Position numbers and translations under genes: made by a program. Shown piece after piece: positions 33,740 through 43,885 of a DNA stretch of 64,000 nt (its first letter is position 1; the number at the start of each line of letters is the position of its first letter). The DNA comes from Prescottella equi (lineage in GTDB: Bacteria; Actinomycetota; Actinomycetes; Mycobacteriales; Mycobacteriaceae): NCBI RefSeq assembly GCF_020171745.1, contig NZ_JAIVAH010000005.1:173595-237594 (forward strand), read 5' to 3'. The notes beneath the pieces were generated by a model. It did no database searches and was not told the DNA's origin. It was given only the letters and a program-made list of their open reading frames with translations.

Positions 33740-35269
33740 GTGGCTGAGCCTTCGGAATTATCGACAAGTTCCGAGGGCGCAGCGAGCGCCGAGCAAGGCG
33801 GCACCGACCACGGAGGCTCAGGCTTCGTCGTCGTCGCCAATCGCCTTCCGGTCGATCTCGAGCGACTCCCCGACGGCACGACCCGCTGGAAGCGCAGCCC
33901 CGGCGGGCTCGTCACCGCTCTCGAACCGATCCTGCGCAGCAACAAGGGCGCGTGGGTGGGTTGGCCCGGCGTGGCCGACGTGGAACTCGACCCGATCGTC
34001 GAGGACGGTCTCGACCTCTACCCCGTGCCGCTGAGCGCGCAGGAGGTCGCCGACTACTACGAGGGCTTCTCCAACGCCACCTTGTGGCCGCTGTACCACG
34101 ACGTCATCGTCAAGCCGGAGTACCGGCGTGAGTGGTGGAACGCCTACGTCGAGGTGAATCGTCGCTTCGCCGAGGCCACCTCGAAGGCGGCCGCCGAGGG
34201 CGCCACCGTCTGGATCCAGGACTACCAGCTCCAGCTGGTCCCCAAGATGCTGCGGATGCTGCGGCCCGATCTCACCATCGGCTTCTTCCTGCACATTCCG
34301 TTCCCGCCGGTCGAGCTGTTCATGCAGATGCCGTGGCGGCGCGAGATCGTCGAGGGCCTGCTCGGCGCCGATCTCATCGGCTTCCACCTCCCCGGCGGCG
34401 CGCAGAACTTCATGTTCCTGGCCCGCCGTCTCGCCGGCCAGCAGACCTCGCGGGGCACCGTCGGCGTCCGTTCCAAGCTGGGCGTCGTGCAGGTGGGCTT
34501 CCGCACCGTCCGCGTCGGCGCCTTCCCGATCTCCATCGACTCCGGCAAGCTCGACGAGCTGTCGCGCCGCAAGTCGATCCGGGACCGCGCCAAGCAGATT
34601 CGCAAGGAACTCGGCAACCCGAAACACATCATGCTCGGCGTCGACCGCCTCGACTACACCAAGGGCATCGACGTCCGCCTCGACGCGCTGTACGAGCTCC
34701 TCCAGGAGGGACGCGTCGATCCCGCCGACACCGTGATGGTGCAGCTGGCCACGCCGAGCCGCGAACGCGTCGAGAGCTACGTGCAGATGCGCGGCGCGAT
34801 CGAGCAGACCGTCAGCCGCATCAACGGCGAGTACGCCGAGGTTGGCCGTCCGGTGGTGCACTACATCCACCGCCCCATCGGCCGCGACGAACTGATCGCG
34901 TTCTTCGTCGCCTCGGACGTCATGCTCGTGACGCCGCTGCGCGACGGCATGAACCTCGTCGCCAAGGAGTACGTCGCGTGCCGCAGCGATCTCGGCGGCG
35001 CCCTGCTGCTGAGCGAATTCACCGGCGCCGCAGCCGAACTCCGTCAGGCGTTCCTGTGCAACCCCCACGACCTCGACGACGTCAAGGACAAGATGGAGGA
35101 AGCACTGAACCAGGACAAGGAGGACGGCCGACGCCACATGCGCGCCCTGCGGCGCCAGGTCCTCGCGCACGACGTGGACCGCTGGGCCCGCTCGTTCCTG
35201 GACGCACTCTCACAGCAGGGTGTCGCCGGATCGGCACTGCTGCCCGCGGACGGCGACTACGCCGAGTAG
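33740..35269 (+). CDS. otsA: Alpha,alpha-trehalose-phosphate synthase
   Basis: The 509-residue GT20 glycosyltransferase joins a nucleotide-activated glucose to glucose-6-phosphate, giving trehalose-6-phosphate for trehalose and cell-envelope glycolipids. Motifs are [52 protein letters not shown] and [18 protein letters not shown]. The GTG at 33740 fits an AGGGG ribosome binding site about 6 nt upstream and gives a length equal to mycobacterial OtsA; the longer frame overlaps the small upstream gene. A perfect 16-bp terminator hairpin follows. Confidence 0.96.
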   Translation: MAEPSELSTSSEGAASAEQGGTDHGGSGFVVVANRLPVDLERLPDGTTRWKRSPGGLVTALEPILRSNKGAWVGWPGVADVELDPIVEDGLDLYPVPLSAQEVADYYEGFSNATLWPLYHDVIVKPEYRREWWNAYVEVNRRFAEATSKAAAEGATVWIQDYQLQLVPKMLRMLRPDLTIGFFLHIPFPPVELFMQMPWRREIVEGLLGADLIGFHLPGGAQNFMFLARRLAGQQTSRGTVGVRSKLGVVQVGFRTVRVGAFPISIDSGKLDELSRRKSIRDRAKQIRKELGNPKHIMLGVDRLDYTKGIDVRLDALYELLQEGRVDPADTVMVQLATPSRERVESYVQMRGAIEQTVSRINGEYAEVGRPVVHYIHRPIGRDELIAFFVASDVMLVTPLRDGMNLVAKEYVACRSDLGGALLLSEFTGAAAELRQAFLCNPHDLDDVKDKMEEALNQDKEDGRRHMRALRRQVLAHDVDRWARSFLDALSQQGVAGSALLPADGDYAE

Positions 35270-35282
35270 CACTCCGCACCAA

Positions 35283-35322
35283 CGACAACGGGCTCCCGCG
35301 TTTTCACGGGAGCCCGTTGTCG
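35283..35322. terminator. Perfect 16-bp hairpin between otsA and the mce4 operon
   Basis: CGACAACGGGCTCCCG and its exact complement enclose an 8-nt loop. It lies 13 bp after the otsA stop and 16 bp from the converging stop of the last Mce-associated gene, so it can end both transcripts. Confidence 0.9.
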
Positions 35323-35338
35323 GGTTTGGGGAGCTCGG

Positions 35339-35845
35339 TCAGATCGGTGTCAGCCAGTTGATCAGCCAGTCATCGCCGTCCTTGACCATCTCGACGCGCA
35401 CACGGCTGCCGCTGCTGACGGCCTCGGGCGACTCGGAACTCGTGGTGATCTGGTTGAGGTAGAGCAGGGTCACCACACGGTCTGGTTCAGCCTCGACCAC
35501 CGACTTGGCCGACGACGTCACCTGGACGTCGATGGCCTTCTCCTGAGCACCTGGGGCGATCGTCTCGTCGACCAGCTTGAGGTACTCGGTCTTGTAGCCG
35601 TCGGTGAGTCCGTCCGCAGCCGCGTGCAACTGGTCCCGAGCGGTGTTGTGGTTGTACGCGAGCATCGCGACGACCTTGCCGTCGACGACGTCGAGAACCT
35701 CGCTGCGTGCCTGCTCCGTCGCGTCGGTCTCGCGCATCCCACCGGGGCCCCAATACAACCAACCGGCCACGCCCGCCAGCGCCACGATGGTGACCGCCAC
35801 GACGATGGTCAGGATCTTCTGCAGTTGCGTCACATTGCTTTTCAC
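35339..35845 (-). CDS. Mce-associated membrane protein
   Basis: The 168-residue protein has one N-terminal membrane segment (ILTIVVAVTIVALAGVAGWLYW) and a small NTF2-like extracytoplasmic domain (DGKVVAMLAYNHNTARDQLHAAADGLTDGYKTEYL). This is the layout of Mas proteins at the end of mce operons, which support assembly or stability of the Mce complex. It is the last gene of the operon, overlaps its neighbour by 4 bp, and corresponds in position to Rv3492c. Confidence 0.85.
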   Translation of the reverse strand: MKSNVTQLQKILTIVVAVTIVALAGVAGWLYWGPGGMRETDATEQARSEVLDVVDGKVVAMLAYNHNTARDQLHAAADGLTDGYKTEYLKLVDETIAPGAQEKAIDVQVTSSAKSVVEAEPDRVVTLLYLNQITTSSESPEAVSSGSRVRVEMVKDGDDWLINWLTPI

Positions 35846-36609
35846 GGCACGAACTCCACATTCGATGCGAGCAGCTTGCCGCCCTCGTCACAGATCACGA
35901 CGCGGAGGCGGAAGGACTTGCCGACCGGAGCAGCGTCTGCGTTCTTCTGATTCGCGCTCACCGCGACGAGCGACGTCTTGCAGTTACCGTCCTCGCTCTC
36001 CAGGCCGGCCTCGACAACTTCGCCCGTCGTGCTCACGTTGAGCTTGGAGACAACGTTGGCAAAGTCGTTGAGCCGAGCGTCGAGATCCTCACGTAGCGGC
36101 CCGGTGGTGCCCTCGAACAGCTTGTCGAGATCCTCCTTCGCCGAATCCGAGCGCAGCGTACTGATGTTGATCGCAGTCTGCCGTGCCACCGAAACGTAGT
36201 CGGCTCGCTCCGCCGCGAGGTCGGACGCCTGCTTGCGGTCGATCAGCATTACCGTGATCGCCGCGATGAGAGCCACGATCACGACACCCGCCAGCACTGC
36301 CAGCACCACATGCGCCCGTGAACGCCCGGCCGAAGGCTCGACCGAGACGAACTCGCCGTCGCGATTCGGTTCTGCAGGGGAAGGGAACTGCGTACCCTGC
36401 GGGGCCGCCTCCTCCCCACCGTGATCCGCCGCTGCTGGCTGCGCGTACGCCGAACTCGAATTCTTCTCGAGCACCACACCACCTGCCGACGGTGTCGGCG
36501 CCTTGACCTCTGAATCAGTCGGCTCGGCCCCCGAGGGACCCGCCGGACGCGAGGAACGGCGGCGAGCCCGCCCGCCCACCTCGCGCTCGGCAGCCTTGTC
36601 GATCGTCAT
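35842..36609 (-). CDS. Mce-associated membrane protein with disordered N-terminus
   Basis: The 255-residue protein has a long polar, Arg/Pro-rich cytoplasmic segment (about 1-95), one membrane helix (HVVLAVLAGVVIVALIAAI) and a C-terminal domain like that of other Mas proteins (DYVSVARQTAINISTLRSDSAKEDLDKLFEG). It corresponds in position to Rv3493c. It overlaps both neighbours by 4 bp. It probably stabilises the Mce4 complex at the membrane. Confidence 0.85.
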   Translation of the reverse strand: MTIDKAAEREVGGRARRRSSRPAGPSGAEPTDSEVKAPTPSAGGVVLEKNSSSAYAQPAAADHGGEEAAPQGTQFPSPAEPNRDGEFVSVEPSAGRSRAHVVLAVLAGVVIVALIAAITVMLIDRKQASDLAAERADYVSVARQTAINISTLRSDSAKEDLDKLFEGTTGPLREDLDARLNDFANVVSKLNVSTTGEVVEAGLESEDGNCKTSLVAVSANQKNADAAPVGKSFRLRVVICDEGGKLLASNVEFVP

Positions 36610-38009
36610 CGCCCTTGCTGGCCCTTCATAAGATCCTCCAACGACTCACCCGTGTTCCCACCGAGATTCGGCTGCGAGTAAGTCCTCCCGTCGGTGCCGA
36701 TGTATGTACCCGTCACCGGATCGTACCGACGCGCGGCCGTTGTGGCACCCGGCGAGACCGGACCTGCGACCGGCTTGTCGTTCGCCGATGCCACCGGCTG
36801 TGGCGGCCCGCGCCACGGGTTGGTGCCCTCGGGCACATAGCCGTTGCGGCAATCCTCAGGCGTCGGCGCGCGCCGACCCGGGAACTCCATACACGGCAAG
36901 TTGCGAGCACCACGGATGGCGTTCGGATCGGACTGATCGACCTTGCAGAACAGGTCGCCCGGAGTGTCGACCACCGAGAGATCCGCCGGGCTACGCCACT
37001 GATCGGCCGGCAGGAAGCCTGTGGTGCACGGCGGTGGGTCGTTCAGCTGGAGATGGAAGTCGACTACCGCACCGTCCTCCGGCGGCCCCTGGCCCGCCGA
37101 AGTTGCGAGCGCCGCGGTCAGAGGCGGGTAGAGCACGAGGATCTGCTCCAGACCCGCGTTGTAGATCACGCCCACCTCACCCACACTCACGAGATTCGCG
37201 AGTAGCAGCGGAAGCGTCGGCTTCAAATCCTGCAGGAGCGCATTCGCCTCCTGGGCCGCACCTGGACCCTTCTCGATCACCGCGCGCAGATCCGGATCAC
37301 TGACGCGAAGCTGATCCGTGAACGTGACCAGATTCCGAGTCCACGAACGGATCGCGTCACTGCTCACCACCTGGGTATCCAGCAGCGGCCCCGCCTGCTC
37401 GATGAGCGTCTTGGTGGCGTCGCTGTTCTTGTTCGCCTCCTCGACGAACAAACGGGCCGAGTCGATCAGCCGCTGCAGATCCGGACCGGAACCGTTGAAC
37501 GCCTTGAACGCTTCGTCGATCACCGTCTTGAGCCGGGTGTCGGAAATGCTGGCCAACAGCAGGTCCGCCTGGTCGAGCATCGCGCCCACGTCCTGCGGCA
37601 CGCTGGCGCGGTCGGCCGGAATCACGTCCCCTCCCGACAATCGGTCGGAGCTGTCGGCCCCCTCCGCCGGGATGAGATCCACGAACTGCTCGCCGACGGC
37701 AGACACGCTCTTCACCTGGGCATCGACATCGACCGGGATAGGGTAACCGCCGTCGATGTTGAGAACGGCCTCGACTCCGTTGTCGGACAGTCGAACCTGC
37801 TCGACCTTGCCGACCGTCGTGCCACGGAAGGTGACGTTCGCGTTGCGGTACAGACCACCGGTCGACGGCAACTCGACGGTCACCTTGTACCGCCCGATTC
37901 CCGCTATGTCCTGCAACCGGACGTACTGGGTAGCCATCACGACCAGACCGATAACGGTCAGTATCGAGAAGATCACCAACTGAATCTTGACGAACTTCGA
38001 GAGCATCAT
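36606..38009 (-). CDS. mce4F: Mce4F, sterol-import MCE protein
   Basis: The 467-residue protein begins with a membrane helix (QLVIFSILTVIGLVVMATQYV) and an MCE domain (VTVELPSTGGLYRNANVTFRGTTVGKVEQVRL, about 40-120). A long helical region follows, and a Pro-rich C-terminal tail with CTTGFLPADQWRSP and several Cys. It is the sixth MCE subunit, expected in the hexameric channel that carries sterols across the periplasm. The start overlaps the mce4E stop. Confidence 0.93.
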   Translation of the reverse strand: MMLSKFVKIQLVIFSILTVIGLVVMATQYVRLQDIAGIGRYKVTVELPSTGGLYRNANVTFRGTTVGKVEQVRLSDNGVEAVLNIDGGYPIPVDVDAQVKSVSAVGEQFVDLIPAEGADSSDRLSGGDVIPADRASVPQDVGAMLDQADLLLASISDTRLKTVIDEAFKAFNGSGPDLQRLIDSARLFVEEANKNSDATKTLIEQAGPLLDTQVVSSDAIRSWTRNLVTFTDQLRVSDPDLRAVIEKGPGAAQEANALLQDLKPTLPLLLANLVSVGEVGVIYNAGLEQILVLYPPLTAALATSAGQGPPEDGAVVDFHLQLNDPPPCTTGFLPADQWRSPADLSVVDTPGDLFCKVDQSDPNAIRGARNLPCMEFPGRRAPTPEDCRNGYVPEGTNPWRGPPQPVASANDKPVAGPVSPGATTAARRYDPVTGTYIGTDGRTYSQPNLGGNTGESLEDLMKGQQGR

Positions 38010-39241
38010 GGTGCCGGCGCCCCCATCGGTAGACCTGGAATGTTGATCTGAGGCAGGCCGGGAATCTGGATAGCGCCGGGCTCAGCCGGCTGCGGTGCCG
38101 CAGACTCCGCCGGCGCGGCGGCTGGTTGCAATGGGCTGCGGAGCGGATCCTGCGCCTGGCCTGCCACACCCGCGTCTTTCGCGAGAATGCCCTCCGGCCC
38201 ACTCAACTTGCCCGCCATCGTCGTACCGAACAGGAAGTTCTTTTCGATTCGAGGTGCCGTCAGGTCGATCGTCATCGCCAGGTTCGCGTAGTCACCCTGG
38301 ATGACGTTGTTGATGCCCGCCTGCGGGAACGGGAAGGTCAGCAGCACGCCGAGCACGCCGGTGAGGTTCTCCCCCGAGTTCGCCAATGCCGCCAGAGTGG
38401 GGACGAGCGCACGAACGTTGGTCGTGAAATCCTCACCGCTCTTCTCGATCAAACGATTCGCGACTTCACTGAGCTCACCGAGCGACACCATCGCGTTGGT
38501 GATGTCCTGACGCTGAGCGACCAGGACCTCGAGCGCCGGTGGGATTCCCTCCAGCGCCTTCGAGATGGTGTCCGTCTGCTTCGCGGCGGTAGCCGCGAGT
38601 CGGTTGACGCCCTCCATCGCCGAGACGATTTCGTTCCGCTGCTTGTCGAGACTCCCGACGAGCGTGTCCAACTGCGGAAGCAGGTCCCGCACCGAGTCCT
38701 CGCGGCCGTCGAGCGCCTTGTTGAGCTCGGAGGTGATGTCCTGGAGCTGCGCGATACCGCCGCCGTTCAGCACCACCGACAGCGACGACAGCGTCTGCTC
38801 GGTCGTGGGGAACGTGCCGGCCCGGTCGAGCGGGATCAGGTCACCATCGGAGAGGCGGCCCTGCGGGGCTATACCGACGGGCGGTGCCAATTCAACGTGC
38901 TGGGAGCCCAGCAGGCTCGTCTGCCCGATGCTCGCCGTCGCGTTGGCCGGAAGGTCGACGTCGCCGTTGAGCGACACAGTGACCAGAGCGTGCCAGCCCT
39001 GGACCTCGATCTTCGAGACGCTACCAACAGCGACGTCGGAGACCCGGACGGGTGAATTCTGCGTCAGGGTAGTCACATTCGGCATCTGGATCTGGACCTC
39101 GTAGGCGCCCTCGCCGTGCCCCTGCGCGCCGGGAAGGGGCACCGAGTTCAGTCCCGACCACTCGCACCCGGACAACACCAGCGTTGCCGCCAGCGCAGTC
39201 GCGGTAAGTCCCGCGCGTCGCGCGGTGGAGAACCTGGTCAT
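38006..39241 (-). CDS. mce4E: Mce4E lipoprotein (LprN-type)
   Basis: The 411-residue protein has a lipobox (ATLVLSGCEWSG, with Cys near residue 26) instead of a plain anchor, the hallmark of the fifth MCE subunit. The MCE domain follows (YEVQIQMPNVTTLTQNSPVRVSDVAVGSVSKIEV), then a long helical part and a Pro/Ala-rich tail ending IPGLPMGAPAP. It is part of the Mce4 sterol channel and overlaps both neighbours by 4 bp. Confidence 0.94.
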   Translation of the reverse strand: MTRFSTARRAGLTATALAATLVLSGCEWSGLNSVPLPGAQGHGEGAYEVQIQMPNVTTLTQNSPVRVSDVAVGSVSKIEVQGWHALVTVSLNGDVDLPANATASIGQTSLLGSQHVELAPPVGIAPQGRLSDGDLIPLDRAGTFPTTEQTLSSLSVVLNGGGIAQLQDITSELNKALDGREDSVRDLLPQLDTLVGSLDKQRNEIVSAMEGVNRLAATAAKQTDTISKALEGIPPALEVLVAQRQDITNAMVSLGELSEVANRLIEKSGEDFTTNVRALVPTLAALANSGENLTGVLGVLLTFPFPQAGINNVIQGDYANLAMTIDLTAPRIEKNFLFGTTMAGKLSGPEGILAKDAGVAGQAQDPLRSPLQPAAAPAESAAPQPAEPGAIQIPGLPQINIPGLPMGAPAP

Positions 39242-40623
39242 TGGCCACCTCCCGGCTGCATCAGCCCGGTCAGATCCTTCGGCACCGAAGCGCTCGGTGC
39301 CAGGTCGAGTGGGCTCTTGGCAGCGGCAGTCGTTCCACCGCCTGCCGGGAGCCCCGGCTCCGTCGCCTGCACGTCCCCGGGATTCGCGAACTCGCCGATC
39401 CCCGGATTCGTAAGGATTGGAGGGTAGTTCATCGTCATCGATTCGAGGACCGGCCCCAACTGCTGCTTGCAGAGATCAGCGCTGCGCTCCGCGGTCGGCG
39501 TCGCCGCCGCCTCGACGGCGCCGCAGAGGAATGCCACCGGGTTGCGGAAGTTACTGAATGCCAGGGCACCGGTCAAACTGCCTTGCCTCGGCTTGTAGAT
39601 CTGGTAGAAGTTCGCGAGCGATGTCGGCCCGGCGTGCAGAACCCGCTCGATCTCCGGGCGCTTGTCCGCAAGAACCTGCGTCGCATCGGCGAGGCGCTGC
39701 ACCGACTCGGAGAGCCCGTCACGGTTGTCCGCGACGAATCGCTGGATGTCGCCGACTGCGAGGTTGAGATCACTGAGCGCGGTGCCGAGTTCGTCGGAAC
39801 TGGTCGCAAGCAGATCCGACACCGATGCGAGACGTCCACCGAACTGAACGATCTGCTGATTGCTGGACGCCAGCGCCGACACGAATGCCTGCAGGTTACG
39901 GATGGTAGAGAACAGGTCCGTCCGACCCTCGGACAGAGTGTGCATCGTGTCCGAGAGCTCCCGAAGGGTCCGGCGCAATGCGTCGCCGTTTCCTTCGAGG
40001 TTGGCGCCGGCGGTGTCGATGAAGCGAGCGAGCGATCCCTGATCGTCCATACCCTCGGGCCCGAGGGCGGTCGAGAGCTTCGTCAGCTCCGTCTTGATCT
40101 CGTCCCATTCGACGGGCACCGCGGTGCGCTCGAGCGGAATCGTTGCGCCGTCCGGCAACTCCTCGCCGCCGCTGAACACGGGAGTCAACTGCACGAATCG
40201 GGACGACACCAGGTTCTGCGCCACGATGACGGCCTTGGCATCCGATGGGATTCGGACGTTGCTGTCCACATACATCGTGACCTTGGCGTCGCTGTCGCTG
40301 GGCTCGATCTTGTCGATCTTCCCGACCTTGACGCCGAGGACACGGACGTCGTCGCCCTCGTACAGACCGGTCGTGGAGACGAAGTGGGCGTACACCTTGT
40401 TCTTACCGAACCCGGGCAGCAGGAGCACCGCGGCACCGAGTCCCACTGCCGCGACGAGCGCGATCACGAGGCCGGGAACCAGCCACTTGCGCCACGTGGG
40501 CGTCCTCGACGTTTGCACATCGATGTCGCGATCCACGGGATCGGGATTGGAATCCTGCAGCGCGTGCACGTCTTCTCCCTCCGCCGCAGGTGATTCCGAG
40601 GGTCCGGTCGAGTCGTAGATCAT
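39238..40623 (-). CDS. mce4D: Mce4D, sterol-import MCE protein
   Basis: The 461-residue protein has an unusual polar N-terminal extension of about 45 residues before its membrane helix (WLVPGLVIALVAAVGLGAAVLLLPG). The MCE domain (VYAHFVSTTGLYEGDDVRVLGVKVGKIDKIEP) and the helical domain with FYQIYKPRQGSLTGAL follow. It is the fourth MCE subunit. ATGA overlaps link it to mce4C and mce4E. Confidence 0.93.
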   Translation of the reverse strand: MIYDSTGPSESPAAEGEDVHALQDSNPDPVDRDIDVQTSRTPTWRKWLVPGLVIALVAAVGLGAAVLLLPGFGKNKVYAHFVSTTGLYEGDDVRVLGVKVGKIDKIEPSDSDAKVTMYVDSNVRIPSDAKAVIVAQNLVSSRFVQLTPVFSGGEELPDGATIPLERTAVPVEWDEIKTELTKLSTALGPEGMDDQGSLARFIDTAGANLEGNGDALRRTLRELSDTMHTLSEGRTDLFSTIRNLQAFVSALASSNQQIVQFGGRLASVSDLLATSSDELGTALSDLNLAVGDIQRFVADNRDGLSESVQRLADATQVLADKRPEIERVLHAGPTSLANFYQIYKPRQGSLTGALAFSNFRNPVAFLCGAVEAAATPTAERSADLCKQQLGPVLESMTMNYPPILTNPGIGEFANPGDVQATEPGLPAGGGTTAAAKSPLDLAPSASVPKDLTGLMQPGGGQ

Positions 40624-41678
40624 TGTCCCGGCTCCCTCGTGTACGGCTTGGACTCAGGGATGAGATCCTGCAGGTCCTGTGGCAGCTGCTCCGGCGCGAG
40701 CCCGGCGTCGATCGCGGTCTTCCACCACATGCTCGGCAAGACGTTGGATACGTACGCCTTGAAGTACGGGCCACTCGCGACAGTTTCGCCGAGCGCACCG
40801 ATGTACGGCCCGAGACCGTCGAGCGCATCGGCGATGTTCTGCTTGTTGCGCTGGAGCACTGCGGTCGCCTGATTCAACTTGTCCAGTGTCGGCCCCATCT
40901 GGGCCTGGTTCTCCTGGACCAGTCCCGACAGCTGACGCGACACGGCGGACGTGTTGACGATCAACTCGTTGATCGCATCACGCCGGCGGTCGAGTTCGCC
41001 GAGGAGGTCGTTCCCATCCACGATCAGCGCATTGATCTGATCGCTCCGGTCGGAGAGCACCTTGGTGACACCCTCCGCGCGCTTCAGCAACTCGAGCAGG
41101 CTCTCGTCCCGCTCGTTGATGCTGCGCGAGAGCCGGGTGATGCCGTCGAGCGCCGAGCGCAGCTCCGGCGGGGTGTCCTCCAGCGCACCGGAGATCGCGT
41201 CGAGCGACTCGTCCACCAGGCCGGTGTCCAGGTCGGAGATCGTGGTGCCGAGGTCGCCGAGGGCGTCGGTGAGCGAGTACGGCGAATTGGTCCGCTCGAG
41301 CGGGATCGTATCGCCGACCCGTAGCGTGCCGGAGCCTTCCGGTGCCACCGCGAGCGACTTCCGCCCCAGAACGGTGTTGGTCTTGATATCCGCGCCGGTG
41401 GCGCCACCGAGGACGATTCCGTCGGAGACCGTGAAGGTCACGAGGACCTGTTGGTCGTCCAGCTCCAGCTTTTCGACCTTGCCGACGTTGACACCGGCAA
41501 CGGTGACGTTGTCGCCGACCGCCAGACCACCCGCGTCTGCGAAGGCTGCCGAGTAGCGGGCACCGCCCGAGAGGAACTGAAGTTGGTCGTACTGCAGCGT
41601 CGCCAGCACGGTCGCGCTCGCGACCGCGACGCCGATGATGCCGACCCGCACCAGATTTCTTTCACGATGTGGACTCAT
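40620..41678 (-). CDS. mce4C: Mce4C, sterol-import MCE protein
   Basis: The 352-residue protein begins MSPHRERNLVRVGIIGVAVASATVL with a membrane helix, then an MCE domain (YSAAFADAGGLAVGDNVTVAGVNVGKVEKLEL) and the helical domain ending in YFKAYVSNVLPSMWWKTAID. I chose ATG 41678 because it gives the ATGA overlap with mce4B that the rest of the operon shows; the frame upstream lies inside mce4B. Confidence 0.92.
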   Translation of the reverse strand: MSPHRERNLVRVGIIGVAVASATVLATLQYDQLQFLSGGARYSAAFADAGGLAVGDNVTVAGVNVGKVEKLELDDQQVLVTFTVSDGIVLGGATGADIKTNTVLGRKSLAVAPEGSGTLRVGDTIPLERTNSPYSLTDALGDLGTTISDLDTGLVDESLDAISGALEDTPPELRSALDGITRLSRSINERDESLLELLKRAEGVTKVLSDRSDQINALIVDGNDLLGELDRRRDAINELIVNTSAVSRQLSGLVQENQAQMGPTLDKLNQATAVLQRNKQNIADALDGLGPYIGALGETVASGPYFKAYVSNVLPSMWWKTAIDAGLAPEQLPQDLQDLIPESKPYTREPGQ

Positions 41679-42694
41679 TCGACTTTTGCACACCTCCCCG
41701 TGGTCTGTTCCGCCGTGGGCAGAACGACCGTCGAGCCATCTGATGCGGTGAACTTGAAGGTGTTCTGGCACAGGAAGAACTGGAAGAAGTCACCATAGGA
41801 ACCGACTCTGATCAGCTTCTTGTAGTCGCCGGGCAGCCTGGAGAGTGCCGTGTCGATGTCGTCCTGCCCCAACACCAACTGGTTCGCCGTGCGATTGGTC
41901 TGCTCGATCAGCGCCTGGATGTCCGGTCGCGTACCCTGCAGCAGGTTCGCGAGCGAGCCTGTGGCCCCGGCGATCTCGGGGATCGCCGCGCCGATCGGGC
42001 CACGATCCTGAGCGAGTCCGCTGACTAGCTGCTGCAACTGGTCGATCGTGGTCGAGAACTGATCGCCCTTGTCGTTGATCGTGCCCAGGACCGTATTCAG
42101 GTTGGTGATCACCTCTCCGATCAGCTGATCGCGATCCGCCAGCGTGTTCGTGAAAGAACTGGTGCTACCGAGGAGCGAGACCAGGGTTCCGCCCTGCCCC
42201 TGAAACACCTGCAGAAGCGCGGCCGAGAGATCGTTGACCTGCTTCGGATCGAGCGAACGCAGCAGCGGTTTGAAGCCGCCCAGCAGGAGGTCGAGGTCCA
42301 GGGCCGGCGAGGTCTGCTCGAGGGGAATCGATCCGCCCCCGCTGAGCGGCTCCACCGAGCCCTGCCCCTCGAGGAGCTCGAGGTACCGGTCACCGACGAG
42401 GTTCTCGTAGCGCACAGTCGCCTTGGTGCTCTTCAGCAACGTGAACTGGGAATCGACGGCGAACTTCACCTCGGCGTGGTTGTCGTCGTCGACACCGACG
42501 GACTTGACCGCCCCTACGGGGACACCCGCGATGCGAACCTTGTCGCCGGATTTGAGCCCCGAGGAATCGGCGAACGTGGCGTGGTACCCCTCCGAACTAC
42601 TGAACCGGAACTGGCTGAACACGATCGCCAGACCCGCGAAGACCAAGGCCATCACCGTAGTGAAGATCAGCAGTTTGACTGTTGTGGCTCTCAT
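41675..42694 (-). CDS. mce4B: Mce4B, sterol-import MCE protein
   Basis: The 339-residue protein starts MRATTVKLLIFTTVMALVFAGLA (membrane helix). It carries the MCE domain (YHATFADSSGLKSGDKVRIAGVPVGAVKSVGV) and a helical domain with GDFFQFFLCQNTFKF near the C-terminus. ATG 42694 lies one base past the mce4A stop. It is the second MCE subunit of the hexamer. Confidence 0.93.
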   Translation of the reverse strand: MRATTVKLLIFTTVMALVFAGLAIVFSQFRFSSSEGYHATFADSSGLKSGDKVRIAGVPVGAVKSVGVDDDNHAEVKFAVDSQFTLLKSTKATVRYENLVGDRYLELLEGQGSVEPLSGGGSIPLEQTSPALDLDLLLGGFKPLLRSLDPKQVNDLSAALLQVFQGQGGTLVSLLGSTSSFTNTLADRDQLIGEVITNLNTVLGTINDKGDQFSTTIDQLQQLVSGLAQDRGPIGAAIPEIAGATGSLANLLQGTRPDIQALIEQTNRTANQLVLGQDDIDTALSRLPGDYKKLIRVGSYGDFFQFFLCQNTFKFTASDGSTVVLPTAEQTTGRCAKVE

Positions 42695-42695
42695 A

Positions 42696-43874
42696 TCACT
42701 GGTCCGCCTGTGTGTAACCGTCGAACAGGAACCGGAAGATGGTCGGCACCGACAGGCGGGCCTGCTCGCTCGGGACGTACGGAGTCGCTCCGGTGTTCGC
42801 AACTACGAACGGCGCATTTCCATCCGTCTTCGGATCGAACGTGGGAAGTCCGTAGCAGTTCGGGCCGCCCGAAGCCGCAACCTTCGGCAACTCGTCCGGA
42901 GCCCGGTAGGTCTCCGCACCGAGCAGGAAGTTCGTGCTCAGCATGAGCGATCCGTACTTGCCGGCACCGGCCATCGGCTCGAACTTGATACGGGCCTGGT
43001 TCAGTCCGGTGATGAAACACGTCAGCTCGGGCGAGTACTCGGCCAGCAGGGTCGTCGTATGGGTGAGCGTGTCGAGCGCGGTGACCGCGGCGTTCTCGTT
43101 CTCCCGCAGGACAGAGTTGCCGGTGTTCGCGAGGCCGGTGACGTTCATGAGCAACAGGTCGAGATTCGCCTGCTCCTCGACGATCGAACCGCTCGTGCCG
43201 GTCGCGTTGTCGACCACCTTCAACAAATCCTGAGCGGTGTCGGCATAGATGTTCGACACCTCGGCGGTGGCCCGGACGTCGTACTCCAACTGCGGCAGAG
43301 TCGGATTCATCTTCTTCAGGTACTCGTCGCTTTGCTCGAGCAGGATGCCGAGTTCCTCGCCCCGCCCCCGCAGGGCGGACGAGATGGCGCCGAGGGTGGC
43401 GTTGAGCTTCTCGGGCTGCACCTGGTTCAACACTTCGGTGAGGTGCTCGAAGACGGTGTTGAACTCCACCGTGACGGAGTCGGCGTCGATCACCGTTCCC
43501 GGCTGCAGCGAGTTGGGCGACGGGTACTCGGGCACCACGAAGTTCACGAACTTGGCACCGAACACCGTGGTCGAATCGATCTGGACGGCCGAATTCGACG
43601 GGATCATGTGCATCTGCGACGGATCCATGTTCAGCTGGATCCGAGCCTGGCCGTCGACCTCGTCGATCTTGGCCACCCGGCCGACCTCGACACCTCGGAG
43701 CTTGACCTTGGCGTCGGGTTCCATGACCAGTCCGGAGCGCGAGGCCATCACCGTGACCGGCTCGCTCTTCGTGAAGCCGCCGACGAACATCGTCAGGGCC
43801 ACCACTACGATCGCGACCAGGCTGAGCACCATCACGGCCGCAGCGATCTTCGTCTTCCACCTTGATTCGGTCAA
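42696..43874 (-). CDS. mce4A: Mce4A, sterol-import MCE protein
   Basis: The 392-residue protein has an N-terminal helix (IAAAVMVLSLVAIVVVALTMFVGG), the MCE domain (VTVMASRSGLVMEPDAKVKLRGVEVGRVAKID) and the helical domain with CFITGLNQARIKFEPMAGAGKYGS. The best start is TTG at 43874, with GGAGG just upstream; this gives the usual Mce4A length (about 400) and leaves 11 bp after yrbE4B. The rare start may limit its output relative to neighbours. Confidence 0.93.
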   Translation of the reverse strand: MTESRWKTKIAAAVMVLSLVAIVVVALTMFVGGFTKSEPVTVMASRSGLVMEPDAKVKLRGVEVGRVAKIDEVDGQARIQLNMDPSQMHMIPSNSAVQIDSTTVFGAKFVNFVVPEYPSPNSLQPGTVIDADSVTVEFNTVFEHLTEVLNQVQPEKLNATLGAISSALRGRGEELGILLEQSDEYLKKMNPTLPQLEYDVRATAEVSNIYADTAQDLLKVVDNATGTSGSIVEEQANLDLLLMNVTGLANTGNSVLRENENAAVTALDTLTHTTTLLAEYSPELTCFITGLNQARIKFEPMAGAGKYGSLMLSTNFLLGAETYRAPDELPKVAASGGPNCYGLPTFDPKTDGNAPFVVANTGATPYVPSEQARLSVPTIFRFLFDGYTQADQ

Positions 43875-43885
43875 CGCTCCTCCGC